The notes: a model not told the origin generated them from the sequence alone. DNA of 64,000 bases from Arthrobacter sp. AQ5-05 (GCF_003287975.1 NZ_QMKQ01000015.1:44187-108186), one strand, 5' to 3'; shown: positions 25,977 to 34,569, counted from the first letter of the stretch. Program-made: numbers and translations.

Positions 25977-27208
25977 GCGTTGGGGCTTTCGCCGGTTCCG
26001 GCACCGCGGCGGCGCAGCACCGGTTCGGCGCCGTGCACCGGACCGCAGCCCAGGGTTGCGCCCGCGCCGCAGCCGGAGCCGCAGGCGCTTCCGCAGCCCG
26101 GGGCCTCGCTGGCGGCAGGGGCTTCGTCGGCCCGGTGGCGCAGGCGTGCGGCAAGCTCGGCCGGGTCGGTGTCCTCCTGGCCAAGGATCACGTAGCCGGC
26201 ATCGGAGATCATTTCCAGATCGCGGCGCGCATCCTGGCCCTCACTGGTGAGGTAGTCGCCGAGGAACAAGGAGTTGGCCACGGCCAGCGCGGTGGACTGC
26301 AGGGAACGCAGGTGCATTTCGCGCCCGCCGGCCATGCGCAGCTCGGTGGCGGGTGCGGCCAGGCGGACCAGGGCCAGGATGCGCAGGCACGCCATCGGGG
26401 TCAGGTGCCAGGTCCCGGCCAGCGGGGTGCCGTCGAAGGGCATCAGGAAGTTGACCGGAATCGAGTCGGCTTCCAGCTCGCGCAGCGCGAAGACGGCCTC
26501 GACGAGTTGCGCGGGGGTCTCGCCCATGCCCACGATGAGCCCGGAGCACGGGGAGAGACCGGCGTCCTTGGCCGCCGCGACGGTGTCCACGCGCTCGGCG
26601 AAGGTGTGGGTCGAGCAGATCTCCGGGTAGAGGGACTCTGCGGTGTTCAGGTTGTGGTTGTAGGCATCGGCCCCGGAGGCGGCAAGCCGTTCAGCCTGCC
26701 CGGCCTTGAGGATTCCCAGGCAGGCACAGACCTCCACCTGCGGGTGTTCATCCTTGATCTGGCCGATCATGGTGGCCACGCGGTCCACGTCGCGGTCGCT
26801 GGGCCCCTTGCCGGAGGCGACCATGCACACACGCGAGGCGCCGCCGGCTATGCCGAGTCCGGCCTGGTGCACGGCTTCGTCGGGCTTGAGCCAGGTGTAC
26901 TTGAGGATCTCGGCCTTGGAGCCCAGGCGCTGGGAACAGTAGGTGCAGTCCTCGGGGCAGAGCCCGGACTTGAGGTTCACCAGGTAGTTGACCTTCACGG
27001 TGTTGCCGAAGTGCTTGCGGCGCAGGGTTCCGGCCGCGGCGACCAGCCCGAGGGTGGCCTCGTCCGGGGCCCGCAGGACGGCGAGCGCTTCATCGGTGGT
27101 GAGCCGGTGACCGGCATCGATGCGCGCGGCCAGGTCGGCGGCATCCAGGATCCCGGCGGCGGCGGAGGCAGCTGCGGCGGGTGCGGGGATGGTGTTGGTC
27201 GTGGTCAT
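25973..27208 (-). CDS. bioB: Biotin synthase with Cys-rich C-terminal tail
   Basis: This radical-SAM enzyme inserts sulfur into dethiobiotin, about 411 aa. The [4Fe-4S] motif CPEDCTYC (Cys84, 88, 91) and the BioB blocks [26 protein letters not shown] and [12 protein letters not shown] are present. After the normal end of the fold (about residue 355) there is an additional tail with a run of Gly/Cys ([12 protein letters not shown] then CGP) that canonical BioB lacks. The ATG at 27208 has AAGG about 8 nt upstream; the longer frame to 27292 is not supported. It is the first gene of the operon, under BioQ-like operators. Confidence 0.93.
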   Translation of the reverse strand: MTTTNTIPAPAAAASAAAGILDAADLAARIDAGHRLTTDEALAVLRAPDEATLGLVAAAGTLRRKHFGNTVKVNYLVNLKSGLCPEDCTYCSQRLGSKAEILKYTWLKPDEAVHQAGLGIAGGASRVCMVASGKGPSDRDVDRVATMIGQIKDEHPQVEVCACLGILKAGQAERLAASGADAYNHNLNTAESLYPEICSTHTFAERVDTVAAAKDAGLSPCSGLIVGMGETPAQLVEAVFALRELEADSIPVNFLMPFDGTPLAGTWHLTPMACLRILALVRLAAPATELRMAGGREMHLRSLQSTALAVANSLFLGDYLTSEGQDARRDLEMISDAGYVILGQEDTDPAELAARLRHRADEAPAASEAPGCGSACGSGCGAGATLGCGPVHGAEPVLRRRGAGTGESPNA

Positions 27209-27283
27209 GGAGGGGCCTTCCGGTCGGGCATTTCTCGGCGGTGCCAGCGGAACCGGGCCATGCGTTGGCGGCCCGAACAACCC

Positions 27284-27342
27284 ATTGAACACCGTTCAAT
27301 GATTCCCGGATCACATTACACATTCATTGAACACCGTTCAAC
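27284..27342 (-). promoter_or_regulatory. bioB promoter with two BioQ-type operators
   Basis: Two 17-bp palindromes, ATTGAACACCGTTCAAT (27284-27300) and ATTGAACACCGTTCAAC (27326-27342), are 42 bp apart. Their core TGAAC-N3-GTTCA is the motif type bound by the actinobacterial biotin repressor BioQ. On the minus strand a -35 TTGAAC (27336-27341) and a -10 TAATGT (27313-27318) are separated by 17 bp, so the first operator overlaps the promoter. No bioQ gene is seen in the window. Confidence 0.75.
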
Positions 27343-27420
27343 GAGGTCGGTGTAACATCGCCCATCACCGCGGCCGGTCGGCACCGCACCGCTTCGCACC
27401 TCCTGCGCCCGCCAACGGGA

Positions 27421-27480
27421 AAGGGGTCCGTCCGGGTGGTGCCAGGAACAAGCTCCTGCCACCACCCGGACGGACCCCTT
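27421..27480 (-). terminator. Long terminator hairpin after the second Rieske gene
   Basis: A near-perfect inverted repeat more than 20 bp long (AAGGGGTCCGTCCGGGTGGTG with its complement) lies 12 bp downstream of the Rieske stop codon. It insulates the bioB promoter from upstream transcription. Confidence 0.8.
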
Positions 27481-27492
27481 GGGCCACCGCGC

Positions 27493-27831
27493 CTAGACGG
27501 CCGGGGTGTCGGGGTAGAGCAGCAGTTCCCCGTCCTTGACCTCGATTTTGTGCGTGCGGGCAGCCACCGTGGCCGGCAGGCAAAGTGCCGCACCGGACTT
27601 GAGGCAGAACTTGGCAGCATGAACCGGGCACTCGACCTCGACGCCTTCGATCCAGCCATCAGCCAGCGATGCGGTCTCGTGGGTGCACTCGTCGTTGATG
27701 GCGTAGAAGTTCCCGTCCTCCGCATGGAACACGGCGATGTCGTCCTTCGTGCCGTTGTCCTCGGACGGGATCACGATGGCCTCGCCTTCCTCGATGCTGT
27801 CGACGGAACCGATATTGATTGCCTCGCTCAT
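27493..27831 (-). CDS. Rieske [2Fe-2S] ferredoxin paralogue
   Basis: This 112-aa Rieske ferredoxin has ligands Cys49, His51, Cys68 and His71. It is clearly paralogous to the ferredoxin at 19670-20035: both share an ASL-x-x-GW segment between the ligand pairs and an LCLPA...ARTH segment after them. AGGAGG lies 8 nt before the ATG at 27831. It has its own strong terminator and is upstream of, but outside, the biotin operon; its start faces the glycine-betaine transporter genes across about 530 bp. The partner oxygenase is unknown. Confidence 0.83.
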   Translation of the reverse strand: MSEAINIGSVDSIEEGEAIVIPSEDNGTKDDIAVFHAEDGNFYAINDECTHETASLADGWIEGVEVECPVHAAKFCLKSGAALCLPATVAARTHKIEVKDGELLLYPDTPAV

Positions 27832-28364
27832 GGGGGTGCCTCCTGGGGTGCCCCACCGCTTCCGCACGTTCCGCGAAAGAGATGGAAATAAGAAAAGGGT
27901 GTGATTCCATCATCCCGCGCTTTGGCCCAACGACCCAACCGCCGGGCCGCCACCCGACACCGAACCCGGGGGCGAACCGAAATATTCCATATGAGATTGA
28001 ATCTTCAATTATCCACATATGAAAGGTGGATAATCTTTCTTAAATCGCGACCGGCAGCTGCCTGAGGCATGGGTGCATAAGGCACCAAACCGCCGAGGAG
28101 TCGAACTCTTTGGATCACAGACATCACGATGCAGTAACGCCGATGCTTCGCCGCCATTACGCGGGAAATACGAAAATAGCACGAACCCAAAACCCCGAAT
28201 CCGCCCGAAATTCCGCGATATTCAAGAAACCAGCTGTTAGCGTGGGGGGATCTACGTCTCATCCGGTTGCACGAGGCTCACCAGCCGAGGGCAACGGCCA
28301 AGTGAACAAGAATGCACAAATCGTGTGGCCGGATATTCCGCGCGGCACGTGGACGGAACCTCGC
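27832..28364. other. Divergent AT-rich promoter region (Rieske / proV)
   Basis: This 533-bp non-coding stretch includes an AT-rich island (about 27980-28045) that is conspicuous against the GC-rich background. The frame of the downstream ATPase stays open to 28110, but that extension has atypical composition and no domain match, so I treat it as leader. Apart from the inverted repeat listed separately I see no recognisable riboswitch. Confidence 0.5.
28008..28034. promoter_or_regulatory. Inverted repeat in proV leader/promoter
   Basis: ATTATCCAC and GTGGATAAT form 9-bp perfect arms around a 9-nt spacer. They lie in the AT-rich island between the Rieske gene and the glycine-betaine transporter. 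It is a probable operator or hairpin; the binding protein is unknown. Confidence 0.5.
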
Positions 28365-29681
28365 ATGAATTCAGCACCAGGGACGGCTTCACCGGCCCTA
28401 CGTGTCGCAAACGCCTACAAGGTGTTTGGACGTAGGCCCCAGGAAGCTGTGAAAGCGCTCAAGGACGGACAATCGCGCCAGGACGTTGCGGCCATGGGAA
28501 CCGCAGCCGTCATCGACGCATCGTTTGAGGTCAAACCGGGCGAAATCTTCGTCGTCATGGGCCTGTCCGGATCGGGCAAGTCGACGTTGATCCGGATGCT
28601 CAATGGCTTATGGCCAATGACCAGCGGTTCGGTCCACATCGGCGACATCGACATTTCCAAGATCTCCGGAAAACGCCTGCGCGAAGTCAGGCAAAAGAGC
28701 ATCTCCATGGTGTTCCAGCACTTCGCATTGCTGCCGCACCGCACGGTGCTCGAGAATGCCGCCTACGCCCTGGAGATCCAGGGCGTGGACAAGAAGAAGC
28801 GCACGGAGCTGGCCACCAAGATGCTCGACACCGTGGGGCTGACAGGCTGGGGCGACAAGTATCCCTCGCAGCTCTCCGGCGGCATGCAGCAGCGCGTCGG
28901 GCTGGCCCGGGCGTTATGCTCGGAAACCGACATCCTGCTCATGGACGAGGCATTCTCCGCCCTGGACCCGCTGATCCGCCGCGACATGCAGGAGCAGCTT
29001 GCCTCGCTCCAGGCGGACATGGGCAAGACCATCATCTTCATCACCCACGACCTGAACGAGGCCATGTTCCTCGGGGACCGCATTGCGGTGATGCGCGACG
29101 GGGAAATCGTGCAGATCGGCACCCCCGACGAGATCCTCACCCACCCGGCGACCGAATACGTGGCATCCTTCGTCCGCGACGTGGACCGCACCCGCGTGCT
29201 CACCGCCGGCAGCGTCATGGAAAACCCGCGTGCCGTGGTCAGCATCAGTGGCGGCGCCCGAGCGGCACTGCTGACCATGCGCCAGCAGCAGACCTCCGGG
29301 GCATTTGTCATCGACCGCCACCGCAAGTTCCGCGGCATCGTCACCGACCGCGAGGTCATGGCCCTGGTCGACCGCGGAGCCTCGGACCTCACCGAGATCC
29401 TGACACGGGAAGAGGACGCGATCTCCACCGAAACCGCACTCAACGACCTGTTCGGCCGCGCTGTCGAAAGCAGCACCCCGCTGCCGGTCGTCGATGAGGA
29501 GGGGCGCCTGGTCGGCGCCGTGGCCCGGGCGACCCTGCTGGCGGCCCTGGGCAATGTGCCCTCGTCCACCAGCTCGATGGAAATCCTCGTCCCGGGGCAG
29601 ACCGCGGGAAGCGACGACGGCAGCAAACGGCCAGGAATCTTCGCCGGGGAATCAGCCGGTGAAATGGGAGGCATTCTTTAA
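28365..29681 (+). CDS. proV: Glycine betaine/proline ABC transporter ATP-binding protein with CBS domains
   Basis: This is the ATPase subunit of an osmoprotectant importer, 438 aa. The Walker A GLSGSGKST is at about 66-74, the signature LSGGMQQR follows, and the Walker B reads ILLMDEAFSALDPL, the form typical of ProV/OpuAA. A tandem CBS pair (about 280-400; FRGIVTDREVMALV and LPVVDEEGRLVGAV) forms the ionic-strength or nucleotide-sensing regulatory tail. The ATG at 28365 has GGACGGAA upstream and matches the family N-terminus. Its stop overlaps the permease start (TAATG). The operon is proVWX. Confidence 0.92.
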   Translation: MNSAPGTASPALRVANAYKVFGRRPQEAVKALKDGQSRQDVAAMGTAAVIDASFEVKPGEIFVVMGLSGSGKSTLIRMLNGLWPMTSGSVHIGDIDISKISGKRLREVRQKSISMVFQHFALLPHRTVLENAAYALEIQGVDKKKRTELATKMLDTVGLTGWGDKYPSQLSGGMQQRVGLARALCSETDILLMDEAFSALDPLIRRDMQEQLASLQADMGKTIIFITHDLNEAMFLGDRIAVMRDGEIVQIGTPDEILTHPATEYVASFVRDVDRTRVLTAGSVMENPRAVVSISGGARAALLTMRQQQTSGAFVIDRHRKFRGIVTDREVMALVDRGASDLTEILTREEDAISTETALNDLFGRAVESSTPLPVVDEEGRLVGAVARATLLAALGNVPSSTSSMEILVPGQTAGSDDGSKRPGIFAGESAGEMGGIL

Positions 29682-30526
29682 TGGACGACTTGTTCCGGAT
29701 CCCCGTCGGCAAATGGGCCGAGATCGCCCTTGACTGGGTCATCGCAAACCTCGGCGCCTTCTTCGACGGCATCAAGGCCTTCTTCGCGCAGTTCTACAAC
29801 GGGCTCGACTGGCTATTGACGACCCCGCCCTTCTGGGTCATCATCCTCGTGCTCTCCGCCCTGGCCTTCTGGCTCAAGGGCTGGAAGCTGGCCGTGGGCA
29901 GCGTTGTCGGGTTCCTGCTGATCTATGGCATGGACCAATGGACCAACGCCATGCATTCCCTGGCCCTGGTCCTGGTGGCGTCGGTGATCGCCGTGGTCAT
30001 CTCCGTCCCGCTGGGCATCGGTGCAGCCAAGTCCACGGCGGTCTCCGGCACCGTGAAACCCGTGATGGACTTCCTGCAGACCATGCCGGCGTTCGTGTAC
30101 CTGATCCCGGTGCTGCTCTTGCTGGGTATCGGACCGGTCCCGGGCATCGTGGCGACCATCGTCTTTGCCCTGGCACCCGGTGCCCGCTTCACCGAGCTGG
30201 GCATCCGCTCGGTCGACAGCGAAGTCGTGGAGGCCGGACAGGCCTTCGGCGCCTCGCCGATGCGCATCCTGCGCCAGATCCAGATCCCGCTTGCCATGCC
30301 CACCATCATGGCCGGCATCAACCAGATCATCATGCTCTCGCTGTCCATGGTGGTCATCGCCGGCATGGTCGGCGCCGGCGGCCTGGGTGGCGCCGTCTAC
30401 TCGGCGTTGACCGGGTTGAACACCCCGCTGGGCGTGGAATCCGGGCTCTCCGTGGTCATCCTGGCGATCTTCCTTGATCGCGTCACCGCGTCGCTGAGCA
30501 GGAAAAAGACCCTCGTAGCTGCATAA
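29681..30526 (+). CDS. proW: Glycine betaine ABC transporter permease
   Basis: This is the membrane subunit of the osmoprotectant importer, 281 aa. An N-terminal hydrophilic stretch is followed by about seven helices. The ProW/OpuAB core includes DFLQTMPAFVYLIPVLLLLGIG and an EAA-like loop EAGQAFGASPMRILRQIQIPLA that contacts ProV. The ATG at 29681 shares a base with the proV stop. The gene is followed by a small hairpin and then proX. Confidence 0.92.
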   Translation: MDDLFRIPVGKWAEIALDWVIANLGAFFDGIKAFFAQFYNGLDWLLTTPPFWVIILVLSALAFWLKGWKLAVGSVVGFLLIYGMDQWTNAMHSLALVLVASVIAVVISVPLGIGAAKSTAVSGTVKPVMDFLQTMPAFVYLIPVLLLLGIGPVPGIVATIVFALAPGARFTELGIRSVDSEVVEAGQAFGASPMRILRQIQIPLAMPTIMAGINQIIMLSLSMVVIAGMVGAGGLGGAVYSALTGLNTPLGVESGLSVVILAIFLDRVTASLSRKKTLVAA

Positions 30527-30540
30527 CCATTCACCAATCT

Positions 30541-30566
30541 GTGGCCCCGTGAACGTAAGGGGCCAC
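30541..30566 (+). promoter_or_regulatory. Intercistronic hairpin proW-proX
   Basis: GTGGCCCC and GGGGCCAC form an 8-bp stem with a 10-nt loop just before the proX ribosome site. Such hairpins can stabilise the upstream message or partly terminate, giving differential levels of the binding protein. No U-run follows. Confidence 0.5.
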
Positions 30567-30583
30567 CAAGAAAGGCACGAACC

Positions 30584-31495
30584 ATGAGGAAAAAACTCGT
30601 ATCATTGCTGGCCGTGGCTGCGGCCTCGGCACTCGCCCTGACCGCTTGCGGGTCAGGCGACTCCACCGGGGCGGCGGCGTCTTCCGGGGGCGACACCGGA
30701 GACAAGAAGGAACTGACCATTGGCGTCTTCGCCGGCTGGGACGAAGGCATCGCCGTGTCCAACCTGTGGGAGCGCATCCTGGACAAGCAGGGCTATGACG
30801 TCACGCTGACCACCGCCGATGCAGCGCCGGTCTTCACGGGCATCACCACCGGCGACTTCGACATGACCATGGACGTGTGGCTCCCGGAGACCCACGCCCA
30901 GTACCTGGAAAAGTACGGCGACAAGATGCAGGAGCTTGGCACCTGGAATGAAAACGCCAAGCTGACCATTGCGGTGAACAAGGACGCGGACATCACCTCG
31001 CTGGACGAGCTCGCCGGCAAGGCCGACATGTTCAACAACCGCATCGTGGGCATCGACCCGGGTGCGGGCCTGACCAAGGCAGTGAACGAACGCGTCATCC
31101 CGCAGTACGGCCTGGAGAAGATGGACTTCGTGACCTCCTCGACCACGGCCATGCTGACCGAGCTGAAGAAGTCGACCACCGCCGGGGACAACATCCTGGT
31201 GACCCTGTGGCGTCCGCACTGGGCCTACGACGCGTTCCCGCTCAAGGACCTCGAGGACCCCAAGGGCACGTTGGGCGACGCCGAGAAGATCAGCACCTAC
31301 GGCAGCCTCACCTTCAAGGAAGACTTCCCCACCCTGGCGGGTTGGATGAAGGACTTCAAGATGGACGATGAGCTCCTGTTCTCCCTGGAAAACGCCATGT
31401 TCAACCAGGACGAAACCCAGGACTACGCTCCGATCGTGGATAAGTGGATCTCCGAAAACCAGGAATGGGTGGACTCGCTGACCGCGAAGAAGTAG
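30584..31495 (+). CDS. proX: Glycine betaine-binding lipoprotein
   Basis: This is the extracellular substrate-binding protein of the OpuAC type, 303 aa. The signal peptide ends in LTAC (lipid-modified Cys about 22) and is followed by a Gly/Ser linker. The mature domain carries family blocks TIGVFAGWDEGIAVSNLW, DVWLPETHAQYLEKYG, GIDPGAGLTKAV and VTLWRPHWAYDAFPLK, whose tryptophans form the betaine aromatic cage. AAGAAAGG lies about 9 nt before the ATG. It is the last gene of proVWX, closed by a strong terminator. Confidence 0.92.
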   Translation: MRKKLVSLLAVAAASALALTACGSGDSTGAAASSGGDTGDKKELTIGVFAGWDEGIAVSNLWERILDKQGYDVTLTTADAAPVFTGITTGDFDMTMDVWLPETHAQYLEKYGDKMQELGTWNENAKLTIAVNKDADITSLDELAGKADMFNNRIVGIDPGAGLTKAVNERVIPQYGLEKMDFVTSSTTAMLTELKKSTTAGDNILVTLWRPHWAYDAFPLKDLEDPKGTLGDAEKISTYGSLTFKEDFPTLAGWMKDFKMDDELLFSLENAMFNQDETQDYAPIVDKWISENQEWVDSLTAKK

Positions 31496-31513
31496 CCACA
31501 CAGCACCTGCTCC

Positions 31514-31576
31514 AGGGGCCCGGGCCGTCCGGGACACCGCTCAACTCCGCTGTGTCCGTCGATGGCCCGGGCCCTT
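31514..31576 (+). terminator. Terminator after proX
   Basis: AGGGGCCCGGGCC and GGCCCGGGCCCTT form the outer stem, with an inner GGGACAC/GTGTCC stem. The structure starts 19 bp after the proX stop. Confidence 0.75.
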
Positions 31577-31628
31577 CGCCGTCTCCTCTCCTTCCGCGCG
31601 GCCCAGGGTGCGCACTAGACTCGAGACC

Positions 31629-32744
31629 ATGACGGCTCACGGGCCCACGGCAGGCCCCCGGATGGATCGCCGCACGGTGCTGGCCCTTGGCGGGGCCTTG
31701 GGCCTGGCCGCCCTGGCCGGATGTTCCCGGCCGCAGAACCTCATCGGCACGGCAACGCCCGGCCCCGCGCCCACCGGCACCGGTCCCCGGAAAATACTCC
31801 AGGCCACCGGCCTTGACACCCCCTGGTCCATGGTCCGGGCCAAGGACGGGCGCATCCTGGTCTCCGAGCGCGACACCGCCCGGATACTGAGCCTCTCCCC
31901 CGACGGGAACCTCACGCCCTTGGTGCATCTGCCCCAGGTCGTCGCCGGCGGCGAAGCGGGGCTGCTGGGGCTGGAGATCATCGCCGCATCCGGCGAGGTT
32001 GAATGGCTCTACGCCTACCTGGGCACCGAAACCGACAACCGGGTGGTGCGCATGCCGTTGCAGGATTCCGGGGTCGGGCCGGTCGAGGACATCCTGGTCG
32101 GCATCCCCAGGGCCACCATCCACAACGGCGGGCGCATCAAGCAGGGCCCGGACGGACTGCTCTACATCGGCGCCGGGGATGCCACCGACCAGCAGGCGGC
32201 CCAGGACCCGACACGGCTCAACGGCAAGATCCTGCGCATCAAACCGGACGGAGGCATCCCGAAGGCCAACCCCTTTGCCGGTTCCCCGGTGTATTCCTAC
32301 GGGCACCGCAATGTGCAGGGTCTCGGATGGGATTCGAGCGGCCGGCTCTGGGCCAGCGAGCTGGGCCCGGAGAAGAACGACGAAGTGAACCTGATCGAGC
32401 CTGGCAGGAACTACGGGTGGCCGTTTGTCACCGGGGTGGCCCGCGATGCGCGTTTTGTCGACCCGATCCATGTGTGGCCCAGCACCGCCGACGCATCACC
32501 GAGTGCGCTGGCCATTGCCGGGGACATTGCCTATGTGGGCTGCCTGCGCGGCGAGCGGCTGTGGGAGTTTCCGCTGCCGGCCGGGGAGCCGCCCGCCGGC
32601 GGAACGCTTCCGGGAGCCCGGGAGCTGCTCTCCGGCCAGGAAGGCCGGCTGCGCGACGTGCTGGTGGTGGGGGATGAATTGTGGGTGGCCACCAACGAGG
32701 GCGCGGACTCGAGGATCATCGCCCTGGAGCTTCCCGTCGCCTAG
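31629..32744 (+). CDS. PQQ-dependent sugar dehydrogenase-like lipoprotein (GdhB/Yli type)
   Basis: This is a secreted beta-propeller lipoprotein of about 371 aa. An RR-containing signal (MDRRTVLALGGALGLAALAGC) suggests Tat export and lipid attachment. The mature part has soluble glucose-dehydrogenase/YliI features: LDTPWSMVRAKDGRILVSER, GGEAGLLGLEI, IHNGGRIKQGPDGLLYIGAGD, YGHRNVQGLGWD and ELGPEKNDEVNLIEPGRNYGWP (calcium and PQQ contacts). A TAGACT hexamer ends 7 nt before the ATG at 31629, supporting this start as leaderless. It probably oxidises aldoses outside the cell. Confidence 0.82.
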   Translation: MTAHGPTAGPRMDRRTVLALGGALGLAALAGCSRPQNLIGTATPGPAPTGTGPRKILQATGLDTPWSMVRAKDGRILVSERDTARILSLSPDGNLTPLVHLPQVVAGGEAGLLGLEIIAASGEVEWLYAYLGTETDNRVVRMPLQDSGVGPVEDILVGIPRATIHNGGRIKQGPDGLLYIGAGDATDQQAAQDPTRLNGKILRIKPDGGIPKANPFAGSPVYSYGHRNVQGLGWDSSGRLWASELGPEKNDEVNLIEPGRNYGWPFVTGVARDARFVDPIHVWPSTADASPSALAIAGDIAYVGCLRGERLWEFPLPAGEPPAGGTLPGARELLSGQEGRLRDVLVVGDELWVATNEGADSRIIALELPVA

Positions 32745-33134
32745 TTACAGGTGGGCAATGATGCCAAGGACCTTGCTGAGGACAAAGCCGGCAACCAGTG
32801 CCGCTGCGGTCCAATACAGGAAGCGCACCTGTGAACGGGGCTTTTCCAGCTGCCAGGATCCGGTCTTGTCCTCCCGGTAGTACACCAGGGCCTCGCCCTC
32901 GGGCGCCCGGGGGCTTTCCAGCACCAGCAGCTCGCTGCGCACGGTGCCGTCGGCGGTGTGGAATACCAGGCATTCCTGGCCCTCAAGCACCGCGATCTCA
33001 TAGTCGGCGGTCTTCCATTCCGCATCCCGGCGGCGTTCGGCCAAGGCAAAGCCATAGAATCCGGCCGCGGCAATCAACGCCACCCACCCAATGAGGTCGA
33101 GTGCCGGGCCCAGGCTGGTCAGCAGGTCTTGCAC
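32745..33134 (-). CDS. Hypothetical two-TM membrane protein
   Basis: This 129-aa protein has one hydrophobic helix near the N-terminus (about 11-30) and one near the C-terminus (about 107-127). A soluble beta-rich middle (EYAV-like strands, ECLVFHTADGTVRSELLVLE) separates them. It has no recognisable family and the function is unknown. The GTG start at 33134 follows a TAAGAT hexamer by 6 nt with no ribosome site, suggesting a leaderless message. It converges with the sugar dehydrogenase gene with no space between them. Confidence 0.65.
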   Translation of the reverse strand: MQDLLTSLGPALDLIGWVALIAAAGFYGFALAERRRDAEWKTADYEIAVLEGQECLVFHTADGTVRSELLVLESPRAPEGEALVYYREDKTGSWQLEKPRSQVRFLYWTAAALVAGFVLSKVLGIIAHL

Positions 33135-33198
33135 GTACCCATCTTATGGTCTGGAGCTTCCCGGCACAGTATCGAGCTGCCGGAGCAACCCGGCGGCC

Positions 33199-34569
33199 CT
33201 ACCTGCTGAAGGTCCCGAGCACCTCGTTCAGCGCCTCGGTGGATGAAGGGTGGGTGAAGATCGAATCGCGCAACGCGGCAGAGTTGACCTTCTGGCGCAT
33301 GGCCAGGGCGACCAGGTTGATGACCTCCTGCGAATCCACGTGCATCAGAGCGGCCCCAAGGACCAGGTCCGTGTTGGCATCGACCACGAACTTGATGATG
33401 CCGCGGGGATCGCCCACGATCTTGGGCCGCGGCATCGCGGCGATCTCGGCGACCTTCTTGACGGCGACCTTGATGTCCAGGCCCCGGGCCCGGGCCGCCT
33501 CCTCGCTGAGCCCGACGCGTGCCAACGGCGGGGTGGTGAAGATGGTGGAGGGAACCGCAACACGGTCCGCGGTGGAACGAGTCCCGGTCCCCAGGATCGC
33601 GTCGGCGACAATCCTGTTGTCATCCAGGGAAACGTAGGTGAACTGGGGTCCGCCGTTCACGTCGCCCAGCGCATACACGCCCTCGGCGGTGGTGCGAAGG
33701 TGCTCGTCGACCTTGATGGCCCCGGAATCCGTGAGCTCGATGCCCGCGGCTGCCAGATCCAGCCCGTCCGTGGCCGGGGTGCGGCCCAGGGCGATGAGCA
33801 CCGCCTCGGCCTCGATCTCGCGTGTCTGGCCATCTTGCACGTAGGAAACCCGGGCGCTGCCGGCGTCCTGTTCGATGCGCTGCACGCTGGCGCCGGTGCG
33901 GACCTCCACGCCCACATCTCCAAGCGAGCCGAGGACCTCGGCGGCCACGTCTTCGTCTTCCTTCTTCAACGCCCGGGGCCCGCGATCCAGCACCGTGACC
34001 TTCGATCCGAAGTGCGCGAACATGGATGCGAACTCCGTGCCGACATATCCGCCGCCGACGACCACCAGCGATGCGGGCAACGGCGCGTGCTGCAGCGTGG
34101 TGGAGTCGTGGATCCGCCCGCCGATGCGCACGCCGCCGAGGTCCGGGACCTGTGGCACGGCTCCGGTGTTGATGATGACCCGTTTGGCACCCAGCTCCAG
34201 GGTCTCTTCCCCGGCCTGGATCCTGATGCGCCGCGGGCCGATGAAGGTGGCCCGTCCGGTGATGGTCATGACCGAGTCGAGGTCATCGAGCATGGAGAAG
34301 TTCTTGGCCCGCATGGCGGCGGTGAGCTTGTCCCGGCGGGCCACGGCGGTGTCGAAGTAGCCGGGGTCGAACCCGTTGCCGGTGCGGGTTTCCGCGTCGT
34401 GGATCAGGGCCTTGGTGGGAACACAGCCGATGTTGATGCAGGTTCCGCCATACATCCGGGACGAGGCCTCGACGATGGCCACGCGTTGCCCGGCGCGGGC
34501 AATGGTCCCGGCCAGGGTTTTTCCGCCCTTGCCCCATCCAATGACAATCAGATCAAGTTCGTGTTCCAT
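33199..34569 (-). CDS. FAD-dependent disulfide oxidoreductase (RclA/mercuric-reductase-like)
   Basis: This pyridine-nucleotide-disulfide oxidoreductase, 456 aa, has the redox-active pair in GGTCINIGCVPTK (Cys44, Cys49). FAD and NAD(P) folds are present (VVVGGGYVGTEFASMF), as is a dimerisation domain ending in THPSSTEALNEVL. The N-terminus and the His-Pro-Ser-Ser ending resemble RclA (reactive chlorine resistance, copper-linked) more than lipoamide dehydrogenase. It lacks the extra N-terminal HMA domain and C-terminal Cys pair of MerA. AGGACGG precedes the ATG at 34569. Confidence 0.82.
   Translation of the reverse strand: MEHELDLIVIGWGKGGKTLAGTIARAGQRVAIVEASSRMYGGTCINIGCVPTKALIHDAETRTGNGFDPGYFDTAVARRDKLTAAMRAKNFSMLDDLDSVMTITGRATFIGPRRIRIQAGEETLELGAKRVIINTGAVPQVPDLGGVRIGGRIHDSTTLQHAPLPASLVVVGGGYVGTEFASMFAHFGSKVTVLDRGPRALKKEDEDVAAEVLGSLGDVGVEVRTGASVQRIEQDAGSARVSYVQDGQTREIEAEAVLIALGRTPATDGLDLAAAGIELTDSGAIKVDEHLRTTAEGVYALGDVNGGPQFTYVSLDDNRIVADAILGTGTRSTADRVAVPSTIFTTPPLARVGLSEEAARARGLDIKVAVKKVAEIAAMPRPKIVGDPRGIIKFVVDANTDLVLGAALMHVDSQEVINLVALAMRQKVNSAALRDSIFTHPSSTEALNEVLGTFSR

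Noticed and set aside
28110..28364. 85-codon extension of proV
   Set aside because: Its composition and AT content are unlike coding DNA, it has no family match, and a ribosome site is present before the ATG at 28365.
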